DNA of 53,922 nt from a virus. The notes beneath the pieces were generated by a model that was not told the origin of the DNA, searched no databases, and saw only the letters and a list, made by a program, of their open reading frames with translations. Of the stretch, positions 1 to 9,079 are shown piece after piece. The DNA is taken from positions 1-53,922 of the IMG/VR virus record IMGVR_UViG_3300040806_002192. One strand, given 5' to 3'. Each line of letters begins with the position of its first letter. The stretch's first letter is position 1. A program made the position numbers and the translations under genes.

Positions 1-2
1 AG

Positions 3-1325
3 GGCTCTGAAGATACGCCATTACACCGTATTTCACATGTGATTAACTCGCCTTTTGTTAAAACTGATAAAGTGGGTTATAGATATATGAAACGTGCAGT
101 AATTCCTGAATATGCTCAAGGAAGTTTAGGCAGTGCGGCGGCGGAAGGGTATAATTTAGCTATTGATAAATATAATTATAATGAAGCTGTTAAAGAAGAC
201 TTTGACAATTTACTAGAGGAAGAAACAGAAGGTTTAATTATAGAACAAGACTTTACAGGAAAAGAATTTCAACAAGATTTTTTAGAGTTTGGTCAAAGAG
301 AAAAGTTAAAAGTAGCTAATGCGGTTGCTGAATACGCTAAAGGTAATATAAGCAAAATTGAATTAGAAAATATAAAGTTAGAAGCAAAAAGTGCTGTAGA
401 TAATTTTGCTGCAGCGGGTAATAACTTAAAAGTGCTTAGATCAGATTTTTTAAAGCAAGTTGAAAATGGAACTATTGATATAGGCGCATCAAAAAAACAA
501 CATGCAGATTTTTTAAATACATTATTAAAATCACCTGACAATTTAACAATAAAAAATATTAATGGTGCAGATTATGTTGTGGGAAAAACAATGAAAGGCG
601 AAAATTTACAAATACCCATTTCAAAGTTAGCCGATGGAACTGCTAGTTTTGGTTTAAACCCAAAAGCTGATTTGTCTTCAATATCATCTAATGCGCTAAA
701 AATAGTACAAAATTTACCAAAGAAAGAAGGTAGAACCCAGTTTGGCGTAGGTACATCTACTGCTAGCCTTGAAGACGCAGAAAAGGCATCTATGTCATAT
801 TTTAAAAATCTTTTAAGTAAGGATGAAAACTTACTGAGATCTGTTGTTTCTCAAACTGCTGGTTTGGGTTATGATCAATTTGAAGAAGCTATGGGTGAGG
901 ACAAGCAAGCTGATATGACAGAAATGATTAATGATGCCAGCTCATATCTTTTTAAAAATTACATTGCTCCTGTTTATGGGCAAGAAACAACAACTAGAAA
1001 GTTTGATACTACTGAAAAACAATACAGACCTACAGCTGGAGAAAGGGAAGTACAAAGAATAAAAGCTTTATTTGACTCTAAAGGTAACATTACTAAAAAT
1101 AATTATAAAGAATTTTTAACTTTAGTGCCGGGTTTTGAAAAAAATTACAGATCAATAATAAAAGATGGCAAATTGCAAATTGGTAAGGGAAAAGATTTGG
1201 TTGCTAACATTGACCTATCAAATCCAACTTTAGCAAAACAACAATTAGCAAATTTAGCCGGAGTAACTGGCTATTCTGGACCTACATATGATGCTACATC
1301 ATTAATACAAAAATATTCAAAATAA
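3..1325 (+). CDS. Putative internal virion protein, 5'-truncated by the window edge
   Basis: The frame is open from base 3 to the stop at 1325, with no stop before the edge. The first possible start is a GTG at 39, but the codons upstream of it read as ordinary protein, so the gene very probably begins outside the window. The visible part is at least 440 residues, rich in Lys, Asn, Glu and Ala, with mostly helical character and no membrane segment. I recognise no enzymatic motif. It lies four bases upstream of the giant 2498-residue gene and runs in the same direction, the position where podovirus and crAss-like phages keep proteins packed inside the head or ejected with the DNA. That role is inferred from position only. 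Confidence 0.75.
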   Translation, partial: GSEDTPLHRISHVINSPFVKTDKVGYRYMKRAVIPEYAQGSLGSAAAEGYNLAIDKYNYNEAVKEDFDNLLEEETEGLIIEQDFTGKEFQQDFLEFGQREKLKVANAVAEYAKGNISKIELENIKLEAKSAVDNFAAAGNNLKVLRSDFLKQVENGTIDIGASKKQHADFLNTLLKSPDNLTIKNINGADYVVGKTMKGENLQIPISKLADGTASFGLNPKADLSSISSNALKIVQNLPKKEGRTQFGVGTSTASLEDAEKASMSYFKNLLSKDENLLRSVVSQTAGLGYDQFEEAMGEDKQADMTEMINDASSYLFKNYIAPVYGQETTTRKFDTTEKQYRPTAGEREVQRIKALFDSKGNITKNNYKEFLTLVPGFEKNYRSIIKDGKLQIGKGKDLVANIDLSNPTLAKQQLANLAGVTGYSGPTYDATSLIQKYSK

Positions 1326-1329
1326 TTTT

Positions 1330-4300
1330 ATGAACGAGCTAGAACAAATCGTACAAAGAATGATTGACGCAGGAGAGCCCGAAGCGGCTATTGCTGCAGT
1401 TATACAAGAGTATAATCAATCTGTAGGTTCGGGAAAGACGGATGCCGCTGCGGAGGAGACTGCGACTGTAGTGGCAGATCAACCAAGCGAATTGGGTTTG
1501 CAGTCGGGAAATGGTTTATCGGAGCAACGTTACAGCCACCCAGATGAAGATAGAGGGTTTTTTGATGCTTTAATTTTTGAGCCATTAAGTAAAGGTATAG
1601 CTCAGGGAGGCTCTAGTGATGAAACCTATGATGTATTTTTAGGTGGGGATTTTTCTCCGGAAGCTTTAAAAACCTTAAGAGAGGCTGACAGAAAAGTAAT
1701 GGAGTCTGGAATGACGAAAGAGGGTATGGCTTATGAAGCTGCCGTTAATAAAAGAATAGAAGACGGCGAAAACCCTATACTTGCTTATTTTAAAGAATTG
1801 CCTAATAATAAAATGGGAGCTGCCCAATATATGATACAGTCCCAGACCGCGGCAGCAACTGCGGGTTTAGAAAATCCTGAAATATCACTTACTGCAGCTG
1901 GAGCTGGTGCTTTGGCAACAGGAGCTATTGGGTCAGCCGCTAGCCCCGTTGGAACAGCTATTGGTGCTGGAATTGGTGGAGTTAGAGGCTTTATGTCTGG
2001 ATCAATGCTTGCTTTAGAGGGTGCATCAAGAATGAGCGAATTAGCCAAAGAATGGTTTGAAGAAAATAATTTAGATTGGAATAAAGATAGTGATTGGCAA
2101 AAGCTTAAAAACGATGAATCTGCCTTGCGCGAGATACAGCTAAGAGGAATGGGGGCAGGCCTTACTATCGGAGCTGCTGAGTACTTTGGTGGTAAGCTAG
2201 GCGGAAAGCTAGTATCAAAAGCAGTAGGTGCGGTCGGCGGTAAAGTGGCGAAAGCAGCTACTAAAACGGTTGGATCATTAGCTTCTGAGGCTACAGTCGG
2301 CGGCTTGGGCGAAGCCGGTGCATTGGGGGTTATGGGAAGAGACATAACCAGTACCGAAAGCTTAAAAGAAATTGGTATGGAATCTGTTATAGGTATGGTT
2401 GGGGCACCAATTACTGCGGCCCAAGCTACTCTTGAGCAGGTGAAAGCTAAAAACAAATATATTGTTAATGGCGGTAAAACAACAGATAAGTCAAAAGTAA
2501 ACAATATAATAAATAATGCAAGTGATAAAGACTTTGTAAATATAAAAATAAAATCTGACGATAAAAAAGTTAATCAAAAAATTAAAAGTCGCAGAGAAAA
2601 AATTATAAAAGAAGATAAAAACCTTATAAAAAACAAAGTTGAGCCGCAAACCATTACTGACCAAAAGAAAAAGCTTGATTCAGATATTCAGCAAACTGAA
2701 ATTGATATTGCTAATGTAAAAGAACAGGGCGACAATCTATCAGCATTGCCTTTTGAAACAAGGCTTAAAGATTTAAAAGACAAAAGAGCTGCGCTTGATA
2801 AAATTGTTCAATACCAATTAGACGAGTTAAGTGAACAAGAATCTATGGATTTAATGGATATGGATGATGACATATCTCTGTACCAGTCTATAGTAAATGA
2901 TCCCCTGTCAACTGAGGCAGCTAAAAAAGAAGCACAAAAGCAATTAGACTTGCTAAAAGTACAACAGGTTCAAACTTTTATGAATCCTAATACTATAGAC
3001 TCGCGTAACCCTGATGGTCCTAAAAGTCAAAAAAATATTGATCTTTCTAGAAAAACTCAAGAAGCTTACGAAAGAGGTGATATTGACGGGGTTATTGAAG
3101 CACAGCAGGGCCTTATATCCTCTATTGCAACGTCTTTATGGTCTAGAGTGCCGAAAGAAAAACAAGTTGGTACATACGAAGGGTTTAAAGCGGCTCTTGT
3201 TACATCTAAAAGCGGGATGTTAGACATGCTTGCATCTTATAAATCTGAAACAGGCGTTCCTTTAGCGGCTTATCTTGGAGACAGGCAAAAAGGGTTAAGA
3301 GTTAGAGCTAATCGTATAATAAAAGAACTAACTAAACAAGACTTTGAAGTTAGCACTGATTCAACAGAAGTATTAAACTCTTTTTCTGATAGTGAAACAA
3401 ATATTGATGACATAGATATTTATGGTCCTAAATATAATTCACAAAAATTAGGTTTAGGAACTAACCTACTAGAAGAAGCTTCTAAAGATGTTGAATTAGC
3501 TACTCAAAAAATAGAAAATGAATTAGCTAAAGCTGATGAAAAAGCTAAACCTTTAACCCAAAAACAAAGACAATCTAAAGCTGAAAAAGCTTTTAACAGT
3601 GTTTTTAAAAATAAATATGCAAAAAGAGTTAAAGATAAAATTGGTAAAAAACTAGACAAAGAAAAGTACATTAGAGATAATGTTACTACTTTGAAAAAAA
3701 TAGTTTTAGCTAATCGTGATTTTCAAAAGGGTAATCAAGGGTTGGCTAAGGACTGGAATAAATATCCACCATCTGACCAAGCTTTTGTAGATTATTATAT
3801 GGGTACTGACACTAGCAACGCTCAGGCTATTAGCGATAGAAAAAAATCGTTAGCGGAAGCTGTATCCGATCAAATAGGCAAGGACGCTAGAAATAACTAT
3901 TTTGAAGGTAAAGAAGCCGAACGTGCAGAAATAGGCGAAAGATTAGGTATAGCTTATTCAGAAGACCTTGAGGTTAAAAAAATAAGAATATTTGATTTTG
4001 ATGATACTTTGGCGCAGAGTAATTCACAAGTGCTATACACGCTACCTGATGGAACTACTGGAAAGCTCAATGCAACCGAGTTTGCAAAACAATATGAAAA
4101 GCTAAATAATGAGGGCGCTACATTTGATTTTTCTGAATTTAGTAAAGTTATAGACGGTAAGAAAGGGCCTTTGTTTGAAGTAGCGCAAAAAATAAATGCG
4201 GCTAGGGGTAATGAAGACTTATTTGTTCTTACAGCTAGACCGGAAGATTCAGCTGGGGCTATACAAGAATTTTTAAAAGCAGCAGGTTTAGATTTTAGAA

Positions 4301-7300
4301 AAGAAAACATTATTGGTTTAGGCGATGGAACCGCACAGGCTAAAGCTGATTGGGTACAAAGCAAGATTAACGAAGGTTATAATGACTTTTACTTTGCAGA
4401 TGATGCTATTAAAAATGTAGAAGCTGTAAAACAAGTTCTTGATAATGCCGATGTTAAAGGCAAGGTCCAACAAGCTAAAGTATACCAAGAAGTTATTGAA
4501 GAGATAACCGGCGATAATCAAGTTTCCGAACAAGAATACCAATCCCGGCTTGAAGAATATAATAAATTAACCACATCTATAGCTAATCAAATAGCAAAAT
4601 TAACCGGGAAAGACCCTAAGGATGTCAAAAAAGAGTTAAGTAGCCGGAGAGGACAACTAAGAAGTGATTCTAGCAAAACAATAAAATTTATTGAAAAAGT
4701 ATTACCAAAATTCATGAGTCGCGGAACAATGGAATACCTACGCAATACTTTTACAACGTCTAGTTCTAATAGGTTGCAATACCCTTCTTCAGGAGCTTAC
4801 CAAGAGGCTTTGGCAATTATGGAATTTATTAACCCCGAATTGCTTACAAAAGAAGATAAAAAAGCTTTAAGTAAAATTAAATTTAGACCATCACCTGTAA
4901 GTAAGGACATGAGAGCTAAAATGTCTCAGGAAGAATTAGCTGAAAGAATGCTAAAAGATTATAAAAAATTATACGATTCTATTTTTTCAGATCCTAAAGC
5001 TTATGCTAATAAAAGAAAAGCACAAGAAAAAATGCTTTACAATTTATTAAAAGGCTTTGAAAAAGCTTATTCTAACGATAATGCTTTTGAGTTGGCCGCT
5101 ATATTTTTAGGGCAAAGCGAAAGCATGCAACATTTCATACGGTCCTTAGCTATACCTAAAGTTTTTGCAGATCCAAGCACGCTAACGGCCAAAGATATTA
5201 TATTCAATAAAGATGGTGTTCCTAAACTAATAGAAGAAGAGCATTCTTTTAAAGCTGTTTTAGCTGCGAATACTATGTTTAACATGGTTTCAAACGGCAC
5301 GGTTGATGCAAATTTTGATAAATTAATGACTTTATACTTTCAAACAGGTTTATTAGTTAATGATAATAACAAACTAAACGCTAAATATAAAGACACTATG
5401 GCCCCAGGTACTATTTTTGGGGACCCATTAATAACATTAAAAACATATCAAGAAGTAGGTATTGATTTAACTAGATACACGTCTCTAATAAATGAAGTTG
5501 CAGAAAAATTAAACATAGATTCCAAAGGTGCACTAAAGCTAGTAGAGGTTGAGGAGTTAGCTAAAGACGAGATACCAGATAAATTACAGTCTGCTGTACA
5601 AATGCAAGAAGATCTTAATCCTAATCCCGAATTATCTAATAATGAAGCTGTAGAAGCTTTAAGTGATATGTTGGGTACTATTTATGGTATGGATGTGATC
5701 ACAACTAAAAAGGCTCTAGAAGAGGCTGGCTATAGCGAAGCAGATGTAAAAAAGGCTTTAAGAAGCTTTGGCTTTGAGGATTCTGAAAATGGTTATGTTT
5801 TTATAAATTCAGAAAAAGCAGGGCTAGATACAGCAATGCATGAGTTCACTCATGTTTGGGCTAACCTTGTTTTTGCAAAAGATCCCGAGCTATTTAATGC
5901 CATATATGATAAATTAAAATCTCACCCTAGGTATGCTGAGGCTATATCGAGAATGAGTAAAGGTGGATATGCAAATATTCCCGTTGACTCGTTTGGTTAT
6001 AAAAACGAAGTGATGGCTTACATACTCGGTGAAGAAGGTAAATCTCTTTATGAGGTATTTGCAGGAGATGCAGAGGCCAAAAGTTTAATTGATAAATTCT
6101 TTGACTATGTTAGAGAAGCTTTAGGATTTGATCCTACGGTAAAAAACTTTGCTGATTTAAATGTAGACCAAGTTGTTAAACTTGCTGTTAAAGATATGAT
6201 GGAGGGCAATCCTTCTGCTAACTTTAATAAGCTACAAAACGTTGCTGAAGGAAAAAGTTGGTATGCTAAGTCAGAAGCAGCACAAAGCCCTAGTGCTAAA
6301 GCTAAGGCTGACCCTTTAGTAAGGGCATTTAATAAACTAAAACTTTCATATAGAGCTAATAAAGATTTGGCACGCGCTATTAACGATGCTTATGCTGAGG
6401 TAGAAGGCTTAATGAGTTTTATGGATTTTGTTAAAATTGTATCTAAAAATACAAAAGAAATAAAAACCGGTAAAACAAATCAACTTCTTATAGCTAAAGC
6501 TGAAATAATTAAAGCTGATAAAATAGCTGAAGAAAGTGCTAAGAAACAAGCTGAAGATAAAGTAAATGAGGAGCAGGCTTCTAAGCTACAATCTATGTTT
6601 AGAAGAATTATTTATCAAGCAAAAGGTGAGGGAGCTAAGGCGTCAAGATGGTTTATTCCACCTAACGCTGAAGACTTCAAAGGTTTGCTATACGCATTCT
6701 TGCCTAAAGGTCAATTAGGTGTTGATGCACGCAAGTGGATGGAAGAGCATTTAATTAAGCCTTATTCTAATGGCATTGCTACTCTTGACACTGAAATACT
6801 TCATAAGTCTAAGGCTTGGACTGATATGTCTAAAGGCTTTAACTTTGAAGAAAAAGTTGGCGGTACACCATATACTTTAGGTGATGCTATTAAAGTTTAC
6901 AATGCGCTTAAAGAAGGTGTTGATCCAGGCATTGCTAAGAAAAAACATTTAGACGCACTTATACACGCTGTAGAAAGTAATTCTGAAGTATTAGATCTGG
7001 CCAATGAAGTTGCTGAATCATTCCCGATTAAACTTGAATCAGGTTGGCAAACAAGAGCGTTTGCTAAAGAAATTTATGATTCTATAAATAATGGTGCACG
7101 TAAAAGACATCTTGAAACATTTAGTAATAATGTTGATGCTGTATTTACAGATGCAACTCTTGATTTAATTGCAGACCAATATGGCGAAAAGTATAGACAA
7201 GCAATAGTATCTACACTGCGTAGAATGAAAAGCGGTAGAAATAGAGTATCTACTGATGCTAATGCAAACTCTTACATGAACTGGCTAAACAGAGCGGTAG

Positions 7301-8826
7301 GAACAACAATGTTCTTAAACACCCGTTCTGCTATATTGCAGTTGCTATCTACATTAAACTTTTTAGGGAAACCTGGTAATAATATATTCCAAGCTACTGC
7401 AGCATTTGCAAATCAAAAGCAATGGAAAGCAGATTATAATAAACTATGGAATAGTGATTATCTATCTAATAGACGTGATGGCGCGAAGTTTGATGTATTA
7501 GCAGATGAGATTGCAGAAGGACCGCAAGGTTTAAACAAGATACTTAAGTTTGGCTTTTTACCAACAAGGTATGCGGATAGCTTTGCTATTGCTCTTGGGG
7601 GTGCTGCATACTATAGGAATAGAGTTAATATGCTAATGAAGGAAGGAATGAGTGAGGCTGACGCTGAAGCTCAAGCTATGATTGATTGGAGAAATACTGC
7701 GGAAGAATCTCAGCAGTCTTCTGATCCATCTAAAATTTCTGAAATACAAGCATCGTCAATTGGTAAAATAATATATGCATTTGCTAATACACCGTTTCAG
7801 TACGCAAGGATAACAAAAAGAAAACTACAAGATATTACATCAGGTAGATCCGCAGCCGCTGGTACGGTGAGAACAGATATGCAATCTATATTGTACTATT
7901 CTGTTGGGCAAGCTATAATGTTTAACGCTCTACAAAGTGGCTTAGTGGCTTTATTAAATTCAGATGATCCTGAGGATGATGAAATGAAAAAAGAAAAGTA
8001 TGCATTATTAATAGAGCGTACTTTAACGTCTTTTGCTAAGTCCACAGGTAATCCTGGGGCTGTTGCTTCAACTTTATATGCAATGATGAAAGAAGGCTAT
8101 ATGCAGCAGACTGGTAAGAAAAGACCTGATGCAAATGCTTTTGCAATTACCGCTACATCTATATCTCCACCTTTAAATTCTAAGATGCGTGATTTAGCTG
8201 GTGCTTATAGAGCTTTTAATAAGATAGAAGAGGGTGATACATTTACACCGTCTTTAGACAATGAAGCTTTAACCATGGCGGGTGAAGTTGCATCATTTGG
8301 CGGTGTACCTTTAGATAGAGTAATTAGGAAAGCAAGACATTTGGCGGCAATTAAAAACGAAGAAGCCGAACTATGGCAAAAAATTTGGATGCTTGCTGGC
8401 TGGAGTAGCTGGGAGCTTGGTGTTAAAGAAAGTAAAGATACTGAGTTTAAAGCTATGGATTTTAAAGATGTAGATTTTAAAGAAGTTGAGTTTAAAGAAT
8501 CCGCATTTAAGAAATTAGAAAACGGCATAGCCGGAAGAGCAAACAATGATGGCACTATAGAGATAGACCCTAACCTATCTCCCGTCGAACGCGAAAAAAC
8601 TATTGCTCATGAAGAACAACACATGAAAGATATGGAAGCTGGAAAGCTTAATTATGATGATAATTATGTGTATTGGAATGACAGTAAGTATGAGCGCAAA
8701 AATGGTAAGATTATTTATAAAGGGAAATCTTATATAGAAGGCCATTCTAGTTTACCTTGGGAAAAGAAAGCATATGATGCTGAACCGAGTACCAAAGAAA
8801 TTAAGCGTAAAAAGTTATATGCTTAA
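1330..8826 (+). CDS. Giant multidomain virion/ejection protein (polyvalent-type) with HAD phosphatase-like and two HExxH metallopeptidase-like motifs
   Basis: This is a 2498-residue open frame. Seen in order: Gly/Ala-rich hydrophobic segments at about 195-385, typical of membrane-penetrating ejection proteins; Lys/Glu coiled coil at about 435-500; a complete haloacid dehalogenase-like set at about 885-1030 (DFDDT with D889/D891, LTAR at 967-970, ADD at 1023-1025); HEFTH at 1504-1508 with a possible third zinc ligand E1560 in NEVMAY; a helical domain at about 1980-2190 that resembles the large polyvalent-protein-associated domains of phage proteins; a five-unit FKxx[DE] repeat at about 2372-2396; and a second zinc motif HEEQH at 2427-2431 near the C terminus. 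Large phage polyvalent proteins are thought to be injected with DNA and to combine peptidase and other effector domains. I looked for the DxDxD motif of virion RNA polymerase and did not see it. Enzymatic activity and ejection are inferences. Confidence 0.85.
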   Translation: MNELEQIVQRMIDAGEPEAAIAAVIQEYNQSVGSGKTDAAAEETATVVADQPSELGLQSGNGLSEQRYSHPDEDRGFFDALIFEPLSKGIAQGGSSDETYDVFLGGDFSPEALKTLREADRKVMESGMTKEGMAYEAAVNKRIEDGENPILAYFKELPNNKMGAAQYMIQSQTAAATAGLENPEISLTAAGAGALATGAIGSAASPVGTAIGAGIGGVRGFMSGSMLALEGASRMSELAKEWFEENNLDWNKDSDWQKLKNDESALREIQLRGMGAGLTIGAAEYFGGKLGGKLVSKAVGAVGGKVAKAATKTVGSLASEATVGGLGEAGALGVMGRDITSTESLKEIGMESVIGMVGAPITAAQATLEQVKAKNKYIVNGGKTTDKSKVNNIINNASDKDFVNIKIKSDDKKVNQKIKSRREKIIKEDKNLIKNKVEPQTITDQKKKLDSDIQQTEIDIANVKEQGDNLSALPFETRLKDLKDKRAALDKIVQYQLDELSEQESMDLMDMDDDISLYQSIVNDPLSTEAAKKEAQKQLDLLKVQQVQTFMNPNTIDSRNPDGPKSQKNIDLSRKTQEAYERGDIDGVIEAQQGLISSIATSLWSRVPKEKQVGTYEGFKAALVTSKSGMLDMLASYKSETGVPLAAYLGDRQKGLRVRANRIIKELTKQDFEVSTDSTEVLNSFSDSETNIDDIDIYGPKYNSQKLGLGTNLLEEASKDVELATQKIENELAKADEKAKPLTQKQRQSKAEKAFNSVFKNKYAKRVKDKIGKKLDKEKYIRDNVTTLKKIVLANRDFQKGNQGLAKDWNKYPPSDQAFVDYYMGTDTSNAQAISDRKKSLAEAVSDQIGKDARNNYFEGKEAERAEIGERLGIAYSEDLEVKKIRIFDFDDTLAQSNSQVLYTLPDGTTGKLNATEFAKQYEKLNNEGATFDFSEFSKVIDGKKGPLFEVAQKINAARGNEDLFVLTARPEDSAGAIQEFLKAAGLDFRKENIIGLGDGTAQAKADWVQSKINEGYNDFYFADDAIKNVEAVKQVLDNADVKGKVQQAKVYQEVIEEITGDNQVSEQEYQSRLEEYNKLTTSIANQIAKLTGKDPKDVKKELSSRRGQLRSDSSKTIKFIEKVLPKFMSRGTMEYLRNTFTTSSSNRLQYPSSGAYQEALAIMEFINPELLTKEDKKALSKIKFRPSPVSKDMRAKMSQEELAERMLKDYKKLYDSIFSDPKAYANKRKAQEKMLYNLLKGFEKAYSNDNAFELAAIFLGQSESMQHFIRSLAIPKVFADPSTLTAKDIIFNKDGVPKLIEEEHSFKAVLAANTMFNMVSNGTVDANFDKLMTLYFQTGLLVNDNNKLNAKYKDTMAPGTIFGDPLITLKTYQEVGIDLTRYTSLINEVAEKLNIDSKGALKLVEVEELAKDEIPDKLQSAVQMQEDLNPNPELSNNEAVEALSDMLGTIYGMDVITTKKALEEAGYSEADVKKALRSFGFEDSENGYVFINSEKAGLDTAMHEFTHVWANLVFAKDPELFNAIYDKLKSHPRYAEAISRMSKGGYANIPVDSFGYKNEVMAYILGEEGKSLYEVFAGDAEAKSLIDKFFDYVREALGFDPTVKNFADLNVDQVVKLAVKDMMEGNPSANFNKLQNVAEGKSWYAKSEAAQSPSAKAKADPLVRAFNKLKLSYRANKDLARAINDAYAEVEGLMSFMDFVKIVSKNTKEIKTGKTNQLLIAKAEIIKADKIAEESAKKQAEDKVNEEQASKLQSMFRRIIYQAKGEGAKASRWFIPPNAEDFKGLLYAFLPKGQLGVDARKWMEEHLIKPYSNGIATLDTEILHKSKAWTDMSKGFNFEEKVGGTPYTLGDAIKVYNALKEGVDPGIAKKKHLDALIHAVESNSEVLDLANEVAESFPIKLESGWQTRAFAKEIYDSINNGARKRHLETFSNNVDAVFTDATLDLIADQYGEKYRQAIVSTLRRMKSGRNRVSTDANANSYMNWLNRAVGTTMFLNTRSAILQLLSTLNFLGKPGNNIFQATAAFANQKQWKADYNKLWNSDYLSNRRDGAKFDVLADEIAEGPQGLNKILKFGFLPTRYADSFAIALGGAAYYRNRVNMLMKEGMSEADAEAQAMIDWRNTAEESQQSSDPSKISEIQASSIGKIIYAFANTPFQYARITKRKLQDITSGRSAAAGTVRTDMQSILYYSVGQAIMFNALQSGLVALLNSDDPEDDEMKKEKYALLIERTLTSFAKSTGNPGAVASTLYAMMKEGYMQQTGKKRPDANAFAITATSISPPLNSKMRDLAGAYRAFNKIEEGDTFTPSLDNEALTMAGEVASFGGVPLDRVIRKARHLAAIKNEEAELWQKIWMLAGWSSWELGVKESKDTEFKAMDFKDVDFKEVEFKESAFKKLENGIAGRANNDGTIEIDPNLSPVEREKTIAHEEQHMKDMEAGKLNYDDNYVYWNDSKYERKNGKIIYKGKSYIEGHSSLPWEKKAYDAEPSTKEIKRKKLYA
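8443..8517 (+). repeat. Five tandem 15-base units encoding FKxx(D/E)
   Basis: Within the giant gene, units start at 8443, 8458, 8473, 8488 and 8503. The first four share the core (g)a(g/t)TTTAAAG and encode FKAMD, FKDVD, FKEVE and FKESA. The last unit is degenerate. The repeat joins the main body to the C-terminal HEEQH domain, so it probably encodes a charged linker or short amphipathic helix. Confidence 0.8.
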
Positions 8827-8833
8827 ATAAAAA

Positions 8834-8869
8834 AAAGGGGATGATACCAATTACGGCGTCATCCCCTTT
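8834..8869. terminator. Bidirectional intrinsic terminator between convergent blocks
   Basis: There is a perfect 11-bp stem, AAAGGGGATGA (8834-8844) with TCATCCCCTTT (8859-8869), and a 14-base loop. Read leftward, the stem is followed by a long T tract (complement of the A run at 8827-8836). Read rightward, the tail is T-rich but weaker. It sits between the stop of the giant gene and the stop of the convergent 62-residue gene, as expected for a shared terminator. Confidence 0.8.
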
Positions 8870-8875
8870 AATTAT

Positions 8876-9064
8876 TTAAAATAGTAATCCAATACCTAAA
8901 CCTACAATAGGTCCGATTATTGACCAACCTTCTAAAAACCTAATTTTATTAAGTTCTTTTTGCGTAAACACGTTGTCATTCGTATCAAGAATAACATTAG
9001 CTGCTTTTTGCTTGGCTTCAAGCAATTCAGCTTCTAACTTTTTTACTTTTTCTTTTAAAGTCAT
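8876..9064 (-). CDS. Small tail-anchored coiled-coil membrane protein
   Basis: 62 residues. The N-terminal half is a Lys/Glu/Leu coiled coil. The C terminus (about 46-62, GWSIIGPIVGLGIGLLF) is a Gly-rich hydrophobic segment that would anchor the protein in the membrane. It is the last gene of the leftward block, just ahead of the shared terminator and 15 bases after nrdA. The architecture resembles small holin/spanin-like or envelope-modifying phage proteins, but no family is recognised and the lysis genes are elsewhere. Confidence 0.65.
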   Translation of the reverse strand: MTLKEKVKKLEAELLEAKQKAANVILDTNDNVFTQKELNKIRFLEGWSIIGPIVGLGIGLLF

Positions 9065-9079
9065 AATATATAATTTAAA

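Noticed and set aside
1501-1560. ACGTTACA element inside the giant gene
   Set aside because: It matches half of the promoter-like motif by chance in coding sequence, with no -10-like partner at the right distance.
1785-2504. Long leftward ORF (239 residues) opposite the giant gene
   Set aside because: It is a Pro/Ser/Ala-rich antisense shadow of the Gly/Ala-rich segment of the giant protein, with no context or start signals.
1330-8826. Virion RNA polymerase identity for the giant protein
   Set aside because: Its size and place would fit a crAss- or N4-type virion polymerase, but I found no DxDxD catalytic motif, and HAD and metallopeptidase motifs are present instead.
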